Assembly (NCBI RefSeq): GCF_001424645.1
Contig: NZ_LMQR01000001.1
Span: 675,301 to 739,300, forward strand
Reading direction: 5' to 3'
Length of the DNA: 64,000 nt
Origin: Frigoribacterium sp. Leaf415
Lineage (GTDB): Bacteria; Actinomycetota; Actinomycetes; Actinomycetales; Microbacteriaceae
Shown: piece after piece, positions 27,517 to 38,352 of the stretch
Layout of the letters: every line of letters starts with the position of its first letter
Numbering within the stretch: position 1 is the stretch's first letter
Made by a program: the position numbers and the translations under genes
Notes under the pieces: generated by a model
Told to the model about the DNA's origin: nothing
The model's input: the letters and a program-made list of their open reading frames with translations, nothing else
Database searches by the model: none

Positions 27517-29193
27517 ATGCCTCTCTCCATGACCAACCGCCGACGGGCCGGGTTCGGCGCGATCGCGCTCGCGACCGCCGCGGGCCTGGCGCTCACCGGC
27601 TGCACCGCCTCGAGCGGCGGCGACGAAGGCGGCATCACCGCCAACACGGGCCCCGCGGGTGACCTGACGGCCAACTTCAACCCGTTCTCGGCCACGGCCG
27701 ACAGCACCTCGCAGGGGCTGCTCTACGAGCAGCTCTTCTACTACAACGTGCTCACCGGTGCCGACCCCAAGCCGATGCTGGGTGAGAAGTACGAGTGGAA
27801 CGACGACGGCACCGAGCTGACCGTCGACCTGCGCACCGGCGTGCAGTGGAGCGACGGCGAGGACTTCACGGCCGACGACGTCGCGTACACGTTCCAGACG
27901 ATGCTCGACAAGCCCGAGCTGAACCGCGTCGGCTTCGAGGGCACCGTCGCGGCCACGGACGACGACACGGTGGTCTTCACCTTCGCCGACACGTCGTTCG
28001 TCAAGGGCCCGGACATCCTCGGTCAGGCCGCGATCGTGCCCGAGCACGTCTTCTCCAAGCTCTCCGACATCGCGACCGACCCGGTCGAGAAGCCCATCGG
28101 CACCGGCCCGTACATGCTCGACACCTTCACCCCGCAGAGCTACGTCTACAAGGCGAACCCGAACTACTGGCAGTCGGGCAAGCCCGAGGTCAAGAGCATC
28201 CGCTACATCGCCCTGGCGAACAACACCTCGGCGACCGACGCGATCGTGGGCGGCGACCTCGACTGGTCGAGCATCTTCATCCCCGAGGCCGACAAGGTGC
28301 TCGGCAGCAACCCCGACGTCAGCTACGTCGCGACCCCGCTGCAGCAGATCACGCTGATGACCTGCTCGAACGCCGACCTCGGCTGCACCGGCCCGCAGAC
28401 CGACCCCGCCGTGCGCCAGGCGATCTACAAGGCGATGAACCGCGACCAGCTGAACGACCTCGCCTTCTCGGGCACGAACAAGCAGATCTCGCCGACGTTC
28501 ATGACCCTCGGTCGTGACGACGACTACATCAGCCCCGACGTCGAGAAGGAGACGCCGATGACGGCCGACACCGAGGGCGCCGACGCGCTGTTGCAGTCCG
28601 CCGGCTACGCGAAGGGCTCCGACGGCATCTACGCCAAGGACGGGCAGAAGCTGCAGCTCGAGATCCAGGTCGTCACGGGCTACTCGGACTACATCGCGGC
28701 GATCGACGCCCTGGCCGAGCAGCTGCGCGCGGTCGGCATCGACATCACGCAGAGCGCCAAGTCGTACAACGAATGGGTGGCCGCCCGCAACAACGGGCAG
28801 TTCCAGCTGACCATGGACTCGCTCGGCCAGGGCCCCTCGACCGACCCGTACTACCTCTACAACGGCAACTTCGACTCGACGACGACCTCGCCGGTGGGCG
28901 AGCAGGCGATCAACAACTTCGCCCGCTACTCGAACCCGACCGTCGACGCGGCGATCGTCGCGGCCGAGCAGACCGACGACGTCGCGGCGAAGACCGAGCA
29001 GTACTTCACGATCCAGAAGGAGATCGTGAAGGACATGCCGTACATCCCCGTGCTGCTGCAGTCGACGCTGACCGAGTTCAACAGCTCGAAGGTCACCGGC
29101 TGGCCGACCGGCGACGACGACACCGAGAACTTCCCGGCGACGTGGAAGACCTGGGACAACGCCCAGACCGTCCTCGCCCTGAAGCTCAAGTGA
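27517..29193 (+). CDS. Substrate-binding lipoprotein, family 5, of the mannoside importer
   Basis: 558 residues; the signal peptide ends in lipobox ALTGC (Cys29). The SBP_bac_5 layout is evident: ELTVDLRTGVQWSDGEDFTADDVAYTFQTMLD, IGTGPYMLDTF and DPAVRQAIYKAMNRDQL. Members of this family also carry oligosaccharides, for example cellobiose- and mannobiose-type importers. Co-location with a GH2 beta-mannosidase makes beta-manno-oligosaccharides the best guess. It is first gene of the operon, directly behind the palindromic operator. Confidence 0.9.
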   Translation: MPLSMTNRRRAGFGAIALATAAGLALTGCTASSGGDEGGITANTGPAGDLTANFNPFSATADSTSQGLLYEQLFYYNVLTGADPKPMLGEKYEWNDDGTELTVDLRTGVQWSDGEDFTADDVAYTFQTMLDKPELNRVGFEGTVAATDDDTVVFTFADTSFVKGPDILGQAAIVPEHVFSKLSDIATDPVEKPIGTGPYMLDTFTPQSYVYKANPNYWQSGKPEVKSIRYIALANNTSATDAIVGGDLDWSSIFIPEADKVLGSNPDVSYVATPLQQITLMTCSNADLGCTGPQTDPAVRQAIYKAMNRDQLNDLAFSGTNKQISPTFMTLGRDDDYISPDVEKETPMTADTEGADALLQSAGYAKGSDGIYAKDGQKLQLEIQVVTGYSDYIAAIDALAEQLRAVGIDITQSAKSYNEWVAARNNGQFQLTMDSLGQGPSTDPYYLYNGNFDSTTTSPVGEQAINNFARYSNPTVDAAIVAAEQTDDVAAKTEQYFTIQKEIVKDMPYIPVLLQSTLTEFNSSKVTGWPTGDDDTENFPATWKTWDNAQTVLALKLK

Positions 29194-29227
29194 TCGTGGT
29201 CGGAACCCCGAAGGTCAGGAGGCGCGG

Positions 29228-30217
29228 GTGAGGTACGTCGCCCAGAAGGTCGGCTTCTACGCGGTCGCGTTGTTCGCGGCGCTGACGCTGAACTTCTTCA
29301 TCCCCCGCTTGCTGCCCGGTGACCCGGTGGACATCCTGCTGGCCAAGATGCAGCAGAAGGGCCCGGTCAGCGAGGCGACCGTGACCAGCCTGCGCCTCCT
29401 TCTGGGTTCCGACTCGGACGAACCGCTGTTCTCGCAGTACGTGCAGTACCTCGGCAACCTGGCCCGGGGGGACCTCGGCATCTCGGTGTCGTACTTCCCG
29501 GCCGGGGTGTCGACCATCATCGGCCAGGCCATCCCGTGGACGATCGCCCTGATCGGCATCGCGACGATCCTGTCGTTCGTCTTCGGGGTGGGGCTCGGGA
29601 CCCTCGCCGGGTGGAAGCGCGGTTCGGTGCTGGACAACTTCATTCCGGTGACGACGATGTTCCAGGCGGTGCCGTACTTCTGGCTCGCGCTCATCCTGTT
29701 GTACGTGTTCGGCAGCGTCCTGCGGGTGTTCCCGCTGTCGGGCGGCTACAACGTGTACGAGGCGACTCCGGGGCTCAACGCGACGTTCCTGCAGAGCGCG
29801 GTGCTCTACGGCACGCTGCCGGCGTTGACGATCATCATCTCGTCGGTCGGCGGCTGGCTGCTCGGCATGCGCAACATGATGGTGTCGACCCTCAGCGAGG
29901 ACTACATCGTCACGGCCGAGGCCAAGGGCTTGTCGCCGATGCGCATCCGCCAGTCGTACGCGGCCCGCAACGCCGTGCTGCCGCAGTTCGCGGGCTTCGC
30001 GATCTCACTCGGGTTCGTCGTCTCGGGGTCGATCGTCACCGAGCAGGTGTTCTCGTACCCGGGCATCGGCAACGCGCTGTTCACGGCGACGCAGAACAAC
30101 GACTACGCGCTGATGCAGGGCATCTTCCTGGTCATCACCCTCGCCGTGCTGGGGACGAACTTCATCGTCGACCTGATGTACGGCTTCATCGACCCGCGCA
30201 CGCGCGCCAAGCGTTAG
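29228..30217 (+). CDS. ABC importer permease (DppB type), mannoside operon
   Basis: 329 residues from GTG 29228. The Shine-Dalgarno AGGAGG (29217-29222) is part of a dispersed-motif copy that runs to one base before the start codon, which fixes this start. The DppB opening (RYVAQKVGFYAVALFAALTLNFFIPRLLPGDP), six helices and the EAA-type loop (DYIVTAEAKGLSPMRIRQSYAARN) are visible. It forms the channel with the next gene. Confidence 0.92.
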   Translation: MRYVAQKVGFYAVALFAALTLNFFIPRLLPGDPVDILLAKMQQKGPVSEATVTSLRLLLGSDSDEPLFSQYVQYLGNLARGDLGISVSYFPAGVSTIIGQAIPWTIALIGIATILSFVFGVGLGTLAGWKRGSVLDNFIPVTTMFQAVPYFWLALILLYVFGSVLRVFPLSGGYNVYEATPGLNATFLQSAVLYGTLPALTIIISSVGGWLLGMRNMMVSTLSEDYIVTAEAKGLSPMRIRQSYAARNAVLPQFAGFAISLGFVVSGSIVTEQVFSYPGIGNALFTATQNNDYALMQGIFLVITLAVLGTNFIVDLMYGFIDPRTRAKR

Positions 30218-30227
30218 GACGACGAGC

Positions 30228-31219
30228 ATGTCCACGATCGACCTCGGCCAGCTCGCCGACCCGAACTCGCCCACCGGCGACAGCGGCGCGGGCACCGGCC
30301 GGAAGGGCCTGAAGCGGGTCTTCCCGCACGTGACGCCCAAGCTCTGGGTGGGGGCGGGCATGATCGCCGCCATCGCCCTGTTCGGCCTGATCTTCCCGTT
30401 CGTCGTGCAGAACCCGCAGGCGATCAGCGACGTCGGGCTCAGCGGGCCGAGCGGCGACCACCTGCTCGGCACCACCCAGACCGGGCAGGACGTCTTCGCC
30501 CAGCTCGCCTACGCCACCCGCGGCTCGCTGCTGATCGGGGTGCTGGTCGGCGTCGTCGCGATGGCGCTCGCCATCGTCTTCGGCGTGATCGGCACCTACG
30601 TCGGCGGGTTCGTCGACGAGGCGTTCTCGCTGTTCTCGAACGTCGTGCTGGTCATCCCCGGGCTGCCGCTCGCGATCATCGTCTCGAGCTACGTGCCGCA
30701 GAAGGGCCTCGTGGTGATCGCCTTCGTGATCGTCATCACGAGCTGGGCGGCCAGCGCCCGGGTGCTGCGCGCCATCACCCTGAGCCTGCGGTCGCGTGAC
30801 TACGTCGCGGCATCGCGGGTGTCGGGCGAGAAGACCTGGCGCATCGTCGCCGTCGAGATCCTGCCCAACGTGCTGCCGGTGCTCGCGAGCCAGTTCCTGT
30901 TCGCGGTGATCTTCGCGATCCTCGCCGAGGCGGGCCTGTCGTTCCTGGGGCTCGGCGTCTCGGGGCAGTTCACCTGGGGCTCGATGCTGTACTTCGCCCA
31001 GAACGGCCTCGCGCTGCGACTCGGCGCCTGGTGGTGGTTCGTGCCGCCGGGGCTGATGATCGCCCTGCTCGGCTGCGCGTTGTCGCTGATGAACTTCGCC
31101 ATCGACGAGATCATCAACCCGAAGCTGCGCGACCAGACCCGGGCCGGCGTCAGCCGGGCCGACCGCAAGCGACTGGCGCGGGCCGAGGCCGCCGCCGGCA
31201 CCACCGAGGGGGCCACCGC

Positions 31220-31223
<4 letters not shown>
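30228..31223 (+). CDS. ABC importer permease (DppC type), mannoside operon
   Basis: 331 residues. After a soluble head come a helix (LWVGAGMIAAIALFGLIFPFVV), the DppC-type signature LLGTTQTGQDVFAQ, and the EAA-type loop (RDYVAASRVSGEKTWRIVAVEILPN). It starts 10 bp after the DppB-type gene; its stop overlaps the first ATPase start (ATGA). Confidence 0.92.
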
Positions 31224-32133
<910 letters not shown>

Positions 32134-32137
<4 letters not shown>

Positions 32138-32949
32138 GCACGCTCGAGTTCCGCAACGTCGTCAAGGACTACCGGGTGCGCGGGGGCCGGGGTGAGAAGG
32201 GTCGCCTCCGCGCGGTGAACGACGTCAGCTTCACGCTCGAGGCCGGCAAGACGGTCGCCCTGGTCGGTGAGAGCGGCAGCGGCAAGTCGACGATCGCCAA
32301 GATGCTGCTGCAGCTCGAACGGCCGACGAGCGGGTCGATCGTGCTCGACGGCGCCGTCGCGCCCCGACACGGCGAGGCGCTGCGGCGCTACCGCAGCGAC
32401 GTGCAGATGGTCTTCCAGGACCCGTTCGCCTCGCTCAACCCGTTCCACTCGATCGGGCACCACCTGGCGCGGCCGCTGCTGCTGCACGGCAAGGCGACCC
32501 GTTCGACGGTCGACGAGAAGGTGCGCGAGCTGCTCGGGCGGGTCCAGCTCGGCCCGGCCGCCGACGTCGCGGCGCGTCGACCGCACGAGCTGTCGGGCGG
32601 GCAGCGGCAGCGCGTGGCGATCGCGCGGGCCCTGGCGCCCGAGCCGCGCATCCTGATCGCGGACGAGCCCGTGTCGATGCTCGACGTGTCGATCCGGCTC
32701 GGGGTGCTCAACCTGCTGGCCGAGCTGCAGCGGCAGGAGGACCTCGGCGTGCTCTACATCACCCACGACCTGGCGACGGCCCGACACTTCTCGGACGAGA
32801 TCCTCGTGATGTACAAGGGACAGGTGGTCGAGCGGGGAACGCCCGACGACGTCATCCTGAACCCGCAGCACCCGTACACGCAGCAGCTCGCCGAGGCCGC
32901 GCCCGATCCCGAGAAGCGCATCGCCGAGCGACGCGCCGCCCGCACCTGA
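32134..32949 (+). CDS. ABC importer ATPase (DppF type), mannoside operon
   Basis: 271 residues from GTG 32134, preceded by AGGAGG at 32122-32127 inside a dispersed-motif copy. Walker A GESGSGKST, signature LSGGQRQR and Walker B ILIADEPVSMLD are present. The family tail NPQHPYTQQLAEA ends the domain; the final Cys-rich segment is missing, as in its partner. It is the second ATPase of the importer, here not fused, unlike the system at 6998. Confidence 0.91.
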
Positions 32950-32993
32950 CCCTCGCCCGACTCCACGCCACACCCTCGATCGCTGGGAGCGAC

Positions 32994-35675
32994 ATGAGCA
33001 CCACCGAGACCACCACCGAGACCACCACCGAGACCATCACCACCCCGGCCCGAGCGACGCAGCGCACCGCCCGCACCCTGCACACCGGCTGGAGCCTGCG
33101 CAGCACCGCCGGCCCCGTGCCTCCCGAGATCGCGGCCGTCGACGTGCCCGCCACCGTCCCGGGCACGGTGCACACCGACCTGCTGGCGGCAGACCTGATC
33201 GTCGACCCGTACCTCGACGCGAACGAGCACCTGCTCGCCTGGATCGGGCAGGCCGACTGGTCGTACACGTCGACCTTCGACTGGCAGCCCGACGGGCACG
33301 ACCGCCACGAGCTGGTCTTCGCCGGCCTCGACACGGTCGCCACCGTGCTGCTCAACGGCGAGGTGGTGGCCGAGACGCGCAACCAGCACCGCACCTACCG
33401 GGTCGGGGTCGACGGCCTCCTGCGCGAGGGGGCGAACGACCTCGAGGTGCGGTTCGGCTCGCCGGTGGCCTACGCCGACGCGCAGAGCCTGGCGCTCGGC
33501 TACCGACCGCACGTGAACCACCACCCCTACAACGCGATCCGCAAGATGGCGTGCAGCTTCGGCTGGGACTGGGGCCTCGACACGGCGACCTCGGGCATCT
33601 GGAAGCCCGTGACGCTCGAGTCGTGGTCGTCGGTGCGGCTGGCGGCCGTGCGACCGGTCGTCACGGTCGACGGGACGCGGGGCGTCGTCGACGTGCACGT
33701 CGACCTCGAGCGTGCCGTCGCGTCGGCCGGGGCCGGCTCCGAGCCCGGCGTCGGGGGCACGGACGGGCCGGTGACGGTCCGGGCTACCGTCGGCGACGTC
33801 ACGCAGGAGGCGCGGGTCGAGCCGGGCGCGGACTCCGCGGTCCTGCAGGTGGTCGTCGACGACCCCGAGCTGTGGTGGCCGAGGGGTCACGGCGGGCAGC
33901 CTCTCTACGACGTGAGGGTCTCGGTGACCGGGGGAGCGGGCGGGGACGCGAGCCGCGCCTCCTCGGGGGGTGACGGCGACGGGGTCGACGCGACCCGCGC
34001 CTCCTCGGCTGTCGACGCGCCGGGCGCCGAAGCGCCGACCGGCGAGGACTCGGCAGGCCCGGTGCTCGACGAGTGGTCGTCGCGGATCGGGTTCCGCACG
34101 GTCGAGGTGCAGGTCGACCCCGACGAGGTCGGCACGAGCTTCAGGGTCGTGGTGAACGGTGAGCCGCTGTGGATCAAGGGGGCGAACTGGATTCCCGACG
34201 ACGCGTTCCCGCACCGCATCGGGCGTGACCGCTACCGGGAGCGCATCGAGCAGGCCGAGTTCGGCAACGTGAACCTGCTGCGGGTGTGGGGTGGCGGCAT
34301 CTTCGAGTCCGACGACTTCTACGAGCTGTGCGACGAGCGGGGCATGCTCACCTGGCAGGACTTCCTGTTCGCCTGTGCGGCCTACGCAGAAGAGGACCCG
34401 CTGCGCGGCGAGGTCGAGGCCGAGGTGCGCGACAACGTGACACGGCTGATGACGCACCCGAGCCTGGTGCTCTGGACGGGCAACAACGAGAACATCTGGG
34501 GTCACGACGAGTGGGGCTGGGAGCGTCGGCTCGACGGGGCGACCTGGGGGCTGGGCTACTACCTCGACCTGCTGCCGGCGCTGGTGGACGAGCTCGACCC
34601 TGGGCGTCCCTACGCGGCGGGCAGCCCCTGGTCGGGCAGCCTGGACGTGGCGCAGAGCGACCCCGACCACGGGTCGGTGCACCTGTGGGAGCAGTGGAAC
34701 CGCACCGACTACCCGACCTACCGCGACGTGGTGCCGCGGTTCGTGGCCGAGTTCGGCTGGCAGGGGCCGCCGACCTGGTCGGCGATGACACGGGCGATCC
34801 ACGACGAGCCGCTGACCCCCGAGTCGCCGGGCATGATCGTGCACCAGAAGGCGATGCAGGGCAACGACAAGCTGACCGACGGGCTGCTGGCGCACTACCG
34901 GCTGCCCGACGAGATCGAGGCGTGGCACTGGGCGATGCAGCTGAACCAGGCGAACGCGGTGCAGGTGGCGCTCGAGCACTTCCGGTCGCACGTTCCGCGG
35001 TGCATGGGGGCCGTGGTGTGGCAGATCAACGACTGCTGGCCGGTGACGTCGTGGGCCGCGGTCGACGGCGACGGGCAGCGCAAGCCGCTGCTCTACGCGA
35101 TGCGGCACGCCTTCGCCGACCGGCTGGTGACGATCCAGCCGCGTGACGGCGGCCTCGCGGCCGTGGTGGTCAACGACACCGAGGAGGCGCTGGTCGGCCC
35201 GCTCACGCTGCGGCGCGTCGCGTACGACGGTCGCGTCCTCGCCTCGGAGCAGGTGTCGCTCACGGCGGCGGCTCGCGACACGGTGACCGTGCCGGTGCCC
35301 TCGACGGTGGCGGAGTTCGGGACGCCCGAGTCGGAGCTGCTCGTGGCCTCGGTGGACGGGGTGACGCACGGGCTGTGGTTCCCGGTCGAGCCGCGGGACT
35401 CGGCGCTCGCCGCGGCGTCGCTGTCGACGTCGGTGACGGTGATGGGCGAAGGGTCGGGCGCGGGCTACCGAGTCGAGGTGACGGCGGGTTCGCTCGTGCG
35501 CGACCTGACGCTGCTCGTCGACAAGGTCGACCCCGCAGCGACGGTGGACGAGATGCTCGTGACCCTGCTGCCCGGCGAGACGGCCGTGTTCACGGTGACG
35601 TCCGACGTGGCGGGAGTGGGGGAGGAGTTCGTCGCGCAACGGGTGTTGCGTACCGCGAACGAGCTGGTCGGGTGA
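32994..35675 (+). CDS. Beta-mannosidase, GH2
   Basis: 893 residues, cytoplasmic. It would release mannose from the non-reducing end of beta-mannosides brought in by the upstream importer. The jelly-roll domain (PATVPGTVHTDLL, ADWSYTSTFDW) and the GH2 signature WGGGIFE are present. The acid/base lies in GNNEN (Glu499) and the nucleophile in VAEFGW (Glu586); HHPYNAIRKMACSFGWDWG is typical of mannosidases. Residues about 310-355 form a Gly/Asp/Ala-rich insertion between DVRVSV and SRIGFRTVEV, containing SRASS and TRASS from two motif copies. The N-terminal TTETTTET stretch is low complexity, so the start could be slightly later. Confidence 0.92.
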   Translation: MSTTETTTETTTETITTPARATQRTARTLHTGWSLRSTAGPVPPEIAAVDVPATVPGTVHTDLLAADLIVDPYLDANEHLLAWIGQADWSYTSTFDWQPDGHDRHELVFAGLDTVATVLLNGEVVAETRNQHRTYRVGVDGLLREGANDLEVRFGSPVAYADAQSLALGYRPHVNHHPYNAIRKMACSFGWDWGLDTATSGIWKPVTLESWSSVRLAAVRPVVTVDGTRGVVDVHVDLERAVASAGAGSEPGVGGTDGPVTVRATVGDVTQEARVEPGADSAVLQVVVDDPELWWPRGHGGQPLYDVRVSVTGGAGGDASRASSGGDGDGVDATRASSAVDAPGAEAPTGEDSAGPVLDEWSSRIGFRTVEVQVDPDEVGTSFRVVVNGEPLWIKGANWIPDDAFPHRIGRDRYRERIEQAEFGNVNLLRVWGGGIFESDDFYELCDERGMLTWQDFLFACAAYAEEDPLRGEVEAEVRDNVTRLMTHPSLVLWTGNNENIWGHDEWGWERRLDGATWGLGYYLDLLPALVDELDPGRPYAAGSPWSGSLDVAQSDPDHGSVHLWEQWNRTDYPTYRDVVPRFVAEFGWQGPPTWSAMTRAIHDEPLTPESPGMIVHQKAMQGNDKLTDGLLAHYRLPDEIEAWHWAMQLNQANAVQVALEHFRSHVPRCMGAVVWQINDCWPVTSWAAVDGDGQRKPLLYAMRHAFADRLVTIQPRDGGLAAVVVNDTEEALVGPLTLRRVAYDGRVLASEQVSLTAAARDTVTVPVPSTVAEFGTPESELLVASVDGVTHGLWFPVEPRDSALAAASLSTSVTVMGEGSGAGYRVEVTAGSLVRDLTLLVDKVDPAATVDEMLVTLLPGETAVFTVTSDVAGVGEEFVAQRVLRTANELVG
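33805..34011. repeat. Three motif copies within the beta-mannosidase gene
   Basis: Exact 10-mers at 33805-33814 (inverted, read QEAR), 33954-33963 (SRASS) and 33996-34005 (TRASS). The last two are direct copies 42 bp apart inside a low-complexity insertion. Confidence 0.8.
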
Positions 35676-35786
35676 GGGAGGCCGTCGTCCGGCGCGGGGG
35701 AGTCCGGCGAGGAATCGTCGGCTCCTTGTTATAGTCAGGTGCGCTGTGGCCGAGATCCGTGACCGAGTGCTAGGGGAGCGAGCCGC

Positions 35787-36836
35787 ATGAGCGACATCTT
35801 CACGCTGACGCCGGACGAGGGCGACGGTGGCGAGCCGACGCCGCAGAAGAAGCGTAGGCGGCGTCGATCGAAGCCGGTCATCGCTCTGATCACGCTGGCG
35901 TCGGTGCTGGTGGGGGTCATCGTGATCGTCGGGGTCGTGGGTGGCGTGTACGCGTCGCGGCTGGCGAACTCGTTCAACGACAACGCGACGAAGATCGAGC
36001 AGGCGTTCCCCGAAGAGTCCACTCGGCCCGCGCCGGCCCCCGACGGGGCGATGAACATCCTGTTGATGGGTTCGGACTCGCGGGCCGATGCGACGACCAT
36101 CGACGATGCCTCGTCGTCGGACCAGCGGACCGACTCGATGATGCTGGTACACGTCGACGCCGACCGCGAGAACGTCTACGTGATGTCGATCATGCGTGAC
36201 CTCTACGTGCCGATCCCCGGCCACGGCTCGAACAAGATCAACGCGGCCTTCGCCTACGGCGGCTCGCCCCTGACCGTCCAGACCGTCGAGCAGCTGCTCG
36301 GCGTCCGCATCGACCACGTCGCCATCATCGACTTCGAGGGTTTCAAGGGCATGACGACGGCCCTGGGCGGGGTGGACGTGTTCTCGCCGCAGGCGTTCTC
36401 GACGGGCCCGTATTCCTACGTGGCAGGTCTCAACAAGTTGGAAGGCGACGCAGCGTTGGCTTTTGTTCGCGAACGTCACGCATTCGCCGATGCAGACTTC
36501 ACTCGAGTGAAGAACCAGCAGGCCTTCGTCAAAGGTTTGGCTAACACGATCCTCAGTAGGTCGACCTTGACCGACCCGGGCAAGATCTCGGCCTTCGTCA
36601 CGGCGATGTCGCCGTACTTGACCGTCGATAAAGAGTTCGATGTCGGGACCATCGCCTCGCTCGGTGTCAGCCTCCGATCGATCGACGGCTCGAAGATGCA
36701 CTTCTTCACGATTCCGACGGCTGGTACCGGTTCGATCGGCGGCCAGTCGATCGTCAACGTGGACCAGACGGGTGTCGATGCGGTCAAGGCGGCGTTGGCG
36801 AACGACTCGCTCAACACCCTGCCTATCTCGCAATAG
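35787..36836 (+). CDS. LytR-CpsA-Psr (LCP) family glycopolymer transferase
   Basis: 349 residues. A basic head (KKRRRRRSKP) and one membrane helix (VIALITLASVLVGVIVIVGVVGGVY) precede the extracellular LCP domain. That domain has MNILLMGSDSR, RTDSMMLVHVD, SIMRDLYVPIP, KINAAFAYGG and RERHAFADADFTRVKNQQ. LCP proteins move lipid-linked glycopolymers onto peptidoglycan. It is the first gene of the polysaccharide locus. Base composition falls inside the gene, from about 36420, which suggests a recombination edge. TATAGT at 35730-35735 is a possible -10. Confidence 0.92.
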   Translation: MSDIFTLTPDEGDGGEPTPQKKRRRRRSKPVIALITLASVLVGVIVIVGVVGGVYASRLANSFNDNATKIEQAFPEESTRPAPAPDGAMNILLMGSDSRADATTIDDASSSDQRTDSMMLVHVDADRENVYVMSIMRDLYVPIPGHGSNKINAAFAYGGSPLTVQTVEQLLGVRIDHVAIIDFEGFKGMTTALGGVDVFSPQAFSTGPYSYVAGLNKLEGDAALAFVRERHAFADADFTRVKNQQAFVKGLANTILSRSTLTDPGKISAFVTAMSPYLTVDKEFDVGTIASLGVSLRSIDGSKMHFFTIPTAGTGSIGGQSIVNVDQTGVDAVKAALANDSLNTLPISQ

Positions 36837-36914
36837 TCTCCGCCCTTTCCAGGCTTACCGCCGCACACTGCACCTGACGGCGCTCGCGCAGTCGCCTCTA
36901 CAGAGAGCCGTTAC

Positions 36915-38168
36915 ATGAAGACCGTCATCGTTGGCCAGGGTTATGTCGGACTGCCCGTCGCTATGAGAGCCGTCGAGGTGGGGCATGATGTCGTCGGCAT
37001 CGACCTCGATAGCAACCGCATTGGACTGTTGCAGGCTAGGACGTCTTACGTCGACGACATCAGCGACGACACACTCGCTCACGCGACGAATAGCGGTCGG
37101 TACCTCGCGACGATGGATTATGCCCACGCCGTGGGATTCGATGTAGCGGTCATCACGGTGCCGACCCCTCTGCGGGACTCACTGCCCGACCTGAGTTTCA
37201 TTGAGCAGTCTGCTGCATCCTTGGCGCGGTACGTGCGAAGCGGGGCGACGGTCGTTCTCGAGTCCACGACGTATCCGGGTACCACCGACGAATTGCTCGT
37301 ACCCATCCTCGAGGCAGGATCGGGTCTTGTTGCTGGCGTGGACTTCTTCGTGGGTTACAGCCCTGAGCGCATCGACCCGGGTAACAAGACCTGGGGCTTC
37401 CGTGAGACGCCCAAGGTCGTGTCGGGGATGAACGCCGCCTCTCTGTTGAAGGTTCAAGGCTTCTACGAGCAAATGGTCGACACCACCGTGCCCGTGTCAG
37501 GCACCAGAGAAGCCGAACTCACGAAACTTCTCGAGAATACGTTCCGCCACGTCAACATCGCGTTGGTCAACGAGCTCGCCATCTTCGCGCACCAACTGGG
37601 CGTCGATGTCTGGGAGAGCATCGAGGCAGCTTCGTCAAAGCCCTTCGGCTTCATGAAGTTCACCCCAGGGCCAGGCGTGGGCGGCCACTGCTTGCCGGTC
37701 GACCCGAGCTACCTGTCGTGGCAGGTGCGCAAGCAACTCGGCAAGAGCTTTCGATTCGTCGAGCTCGCAAATGACGTGAACGATCACATGCCAGACCACG
37801 TCGTCCAACGTGTGATGACCATGCTGAACGATCAGACCAAGTCCGTCCGAGGCAGTCAGGTCCTCCTTGTCGGACTTGCGTACAAGTCGGGCACCGGGGA
37901 CATCCGGGAGGCACCGTCTCTCCGCATTGTCGATCTCCTCCAGGCCATGGGGGCCGAGATCACCGCTGTGGATGACCACGTTGAAGAACACCGATGGCCG
38001 ATGGATGTGCGAAGAGCTGAACTAACGGCGGATTCTGCAGCATCCGCCGACGTGATCATTGTGCTGACCCAACACCCGGAGCTGCCTCTGCACGTCCTAG
38101 CGGACACGTCGACCCCCATCTTCGACACGCGCAACGTCCTGCGGCAGCCCGGAGTTGTGCAGCTCTAG
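36915..38168 (+). CDS. UDP-N-acetylhexosamine dehydrogenase (WecC/WbpA type)
   Basis: 417 residues. It is an NAD-dependent four-electron oxidation enzyme making a UDP-HexNAc uronic acid. The Rossmann start VIVGQGYVGLPVA, the ESTTYPGTT motif, the catalytic cysteine in GPGVGGHCLPVDP (Cys259) and the C-terminal nucleotide domain (VLLVGLAYKSGTGDIREAPS) are clear. Whether the substrate is UDP-ManNAc or UDP-GlcNAc cannot be decided; the 2-epimerase at 43949 could supply the former. Composition is AT-richer than the flanks. Confidence 0.88.
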   Translation: MKTVIVGQGYVGLPVAMRAVEVGHDVVGIDLDSNRIGLLQARTSYVDDISDDTLAHATNSGRYLATMDYAHAVGFDVAVITVPTPLRDSLPDLSFIEQSAASLARYVRSGATVVLESTTYPGTTDELLVPILEAGSGLVAGVDFFVGYSPERIDPGNKTWGFRETPKVVSGMNAASLLKVQGFYEQMVDTTVPVSGTREAELTKLLENTFRHVNIALVNELAIFAHQLGVDVWESIEAASSKPFGFMKFTPGPGVGGHCLPVDPSYLSWQVRKQLGKSFRFVELANDVNDHMPDHVVQRVMTMLNDQTKSVRGSQVLLVGLAYKSGTGDIREAPSLRIVDLLQAMGAEITAVDDHVEEHRWPMDVRRAELTADSAASADVIIVLTQHPELPLHVLADTSTPIFDTRNVLRQPGVVQL

Positions 38169-38313
38169 AGGTCGTGCTCATCTCAAGGGTCTGCTCGAAT
38201 GACGGAAGTCGTCGTTGTCGGCTGGACCGGGTCTCACCCACGGTGTGTCGGCTGAGCACGGTCTGGCAACGACAGGGAGCGGTGGGGTGCCAGGGGCCTT
38301 CGGCTGGCGCGCC

Positions 38314-38337
38314 CACTCCTCTCTCTGGGGAGGAGTG
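38314..38337. repeat. Small hairpin before the glycosyltransferase gene
   Basis: CACTCCTC (38314-38321) and GAGGAGTG (38330-38337) form an 8-bp stem. The GGGGAGGAG side is also the only purine-rich stretch able to act as a ribosome site for the ATG at 38353, so the hairpin could mask it. It may equally be a weak terminator. Confidence 0.35.
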
Positions 38338-38352
38338 AGTCACACTCGATCT

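Noticed and set aside
32754..36833. Open frame of 1359 codons on the minus strand
   Set aside because: Antisense shadow of the mannosidase and LCP genes; low-complexity His/Arg/Val/Asp composition.
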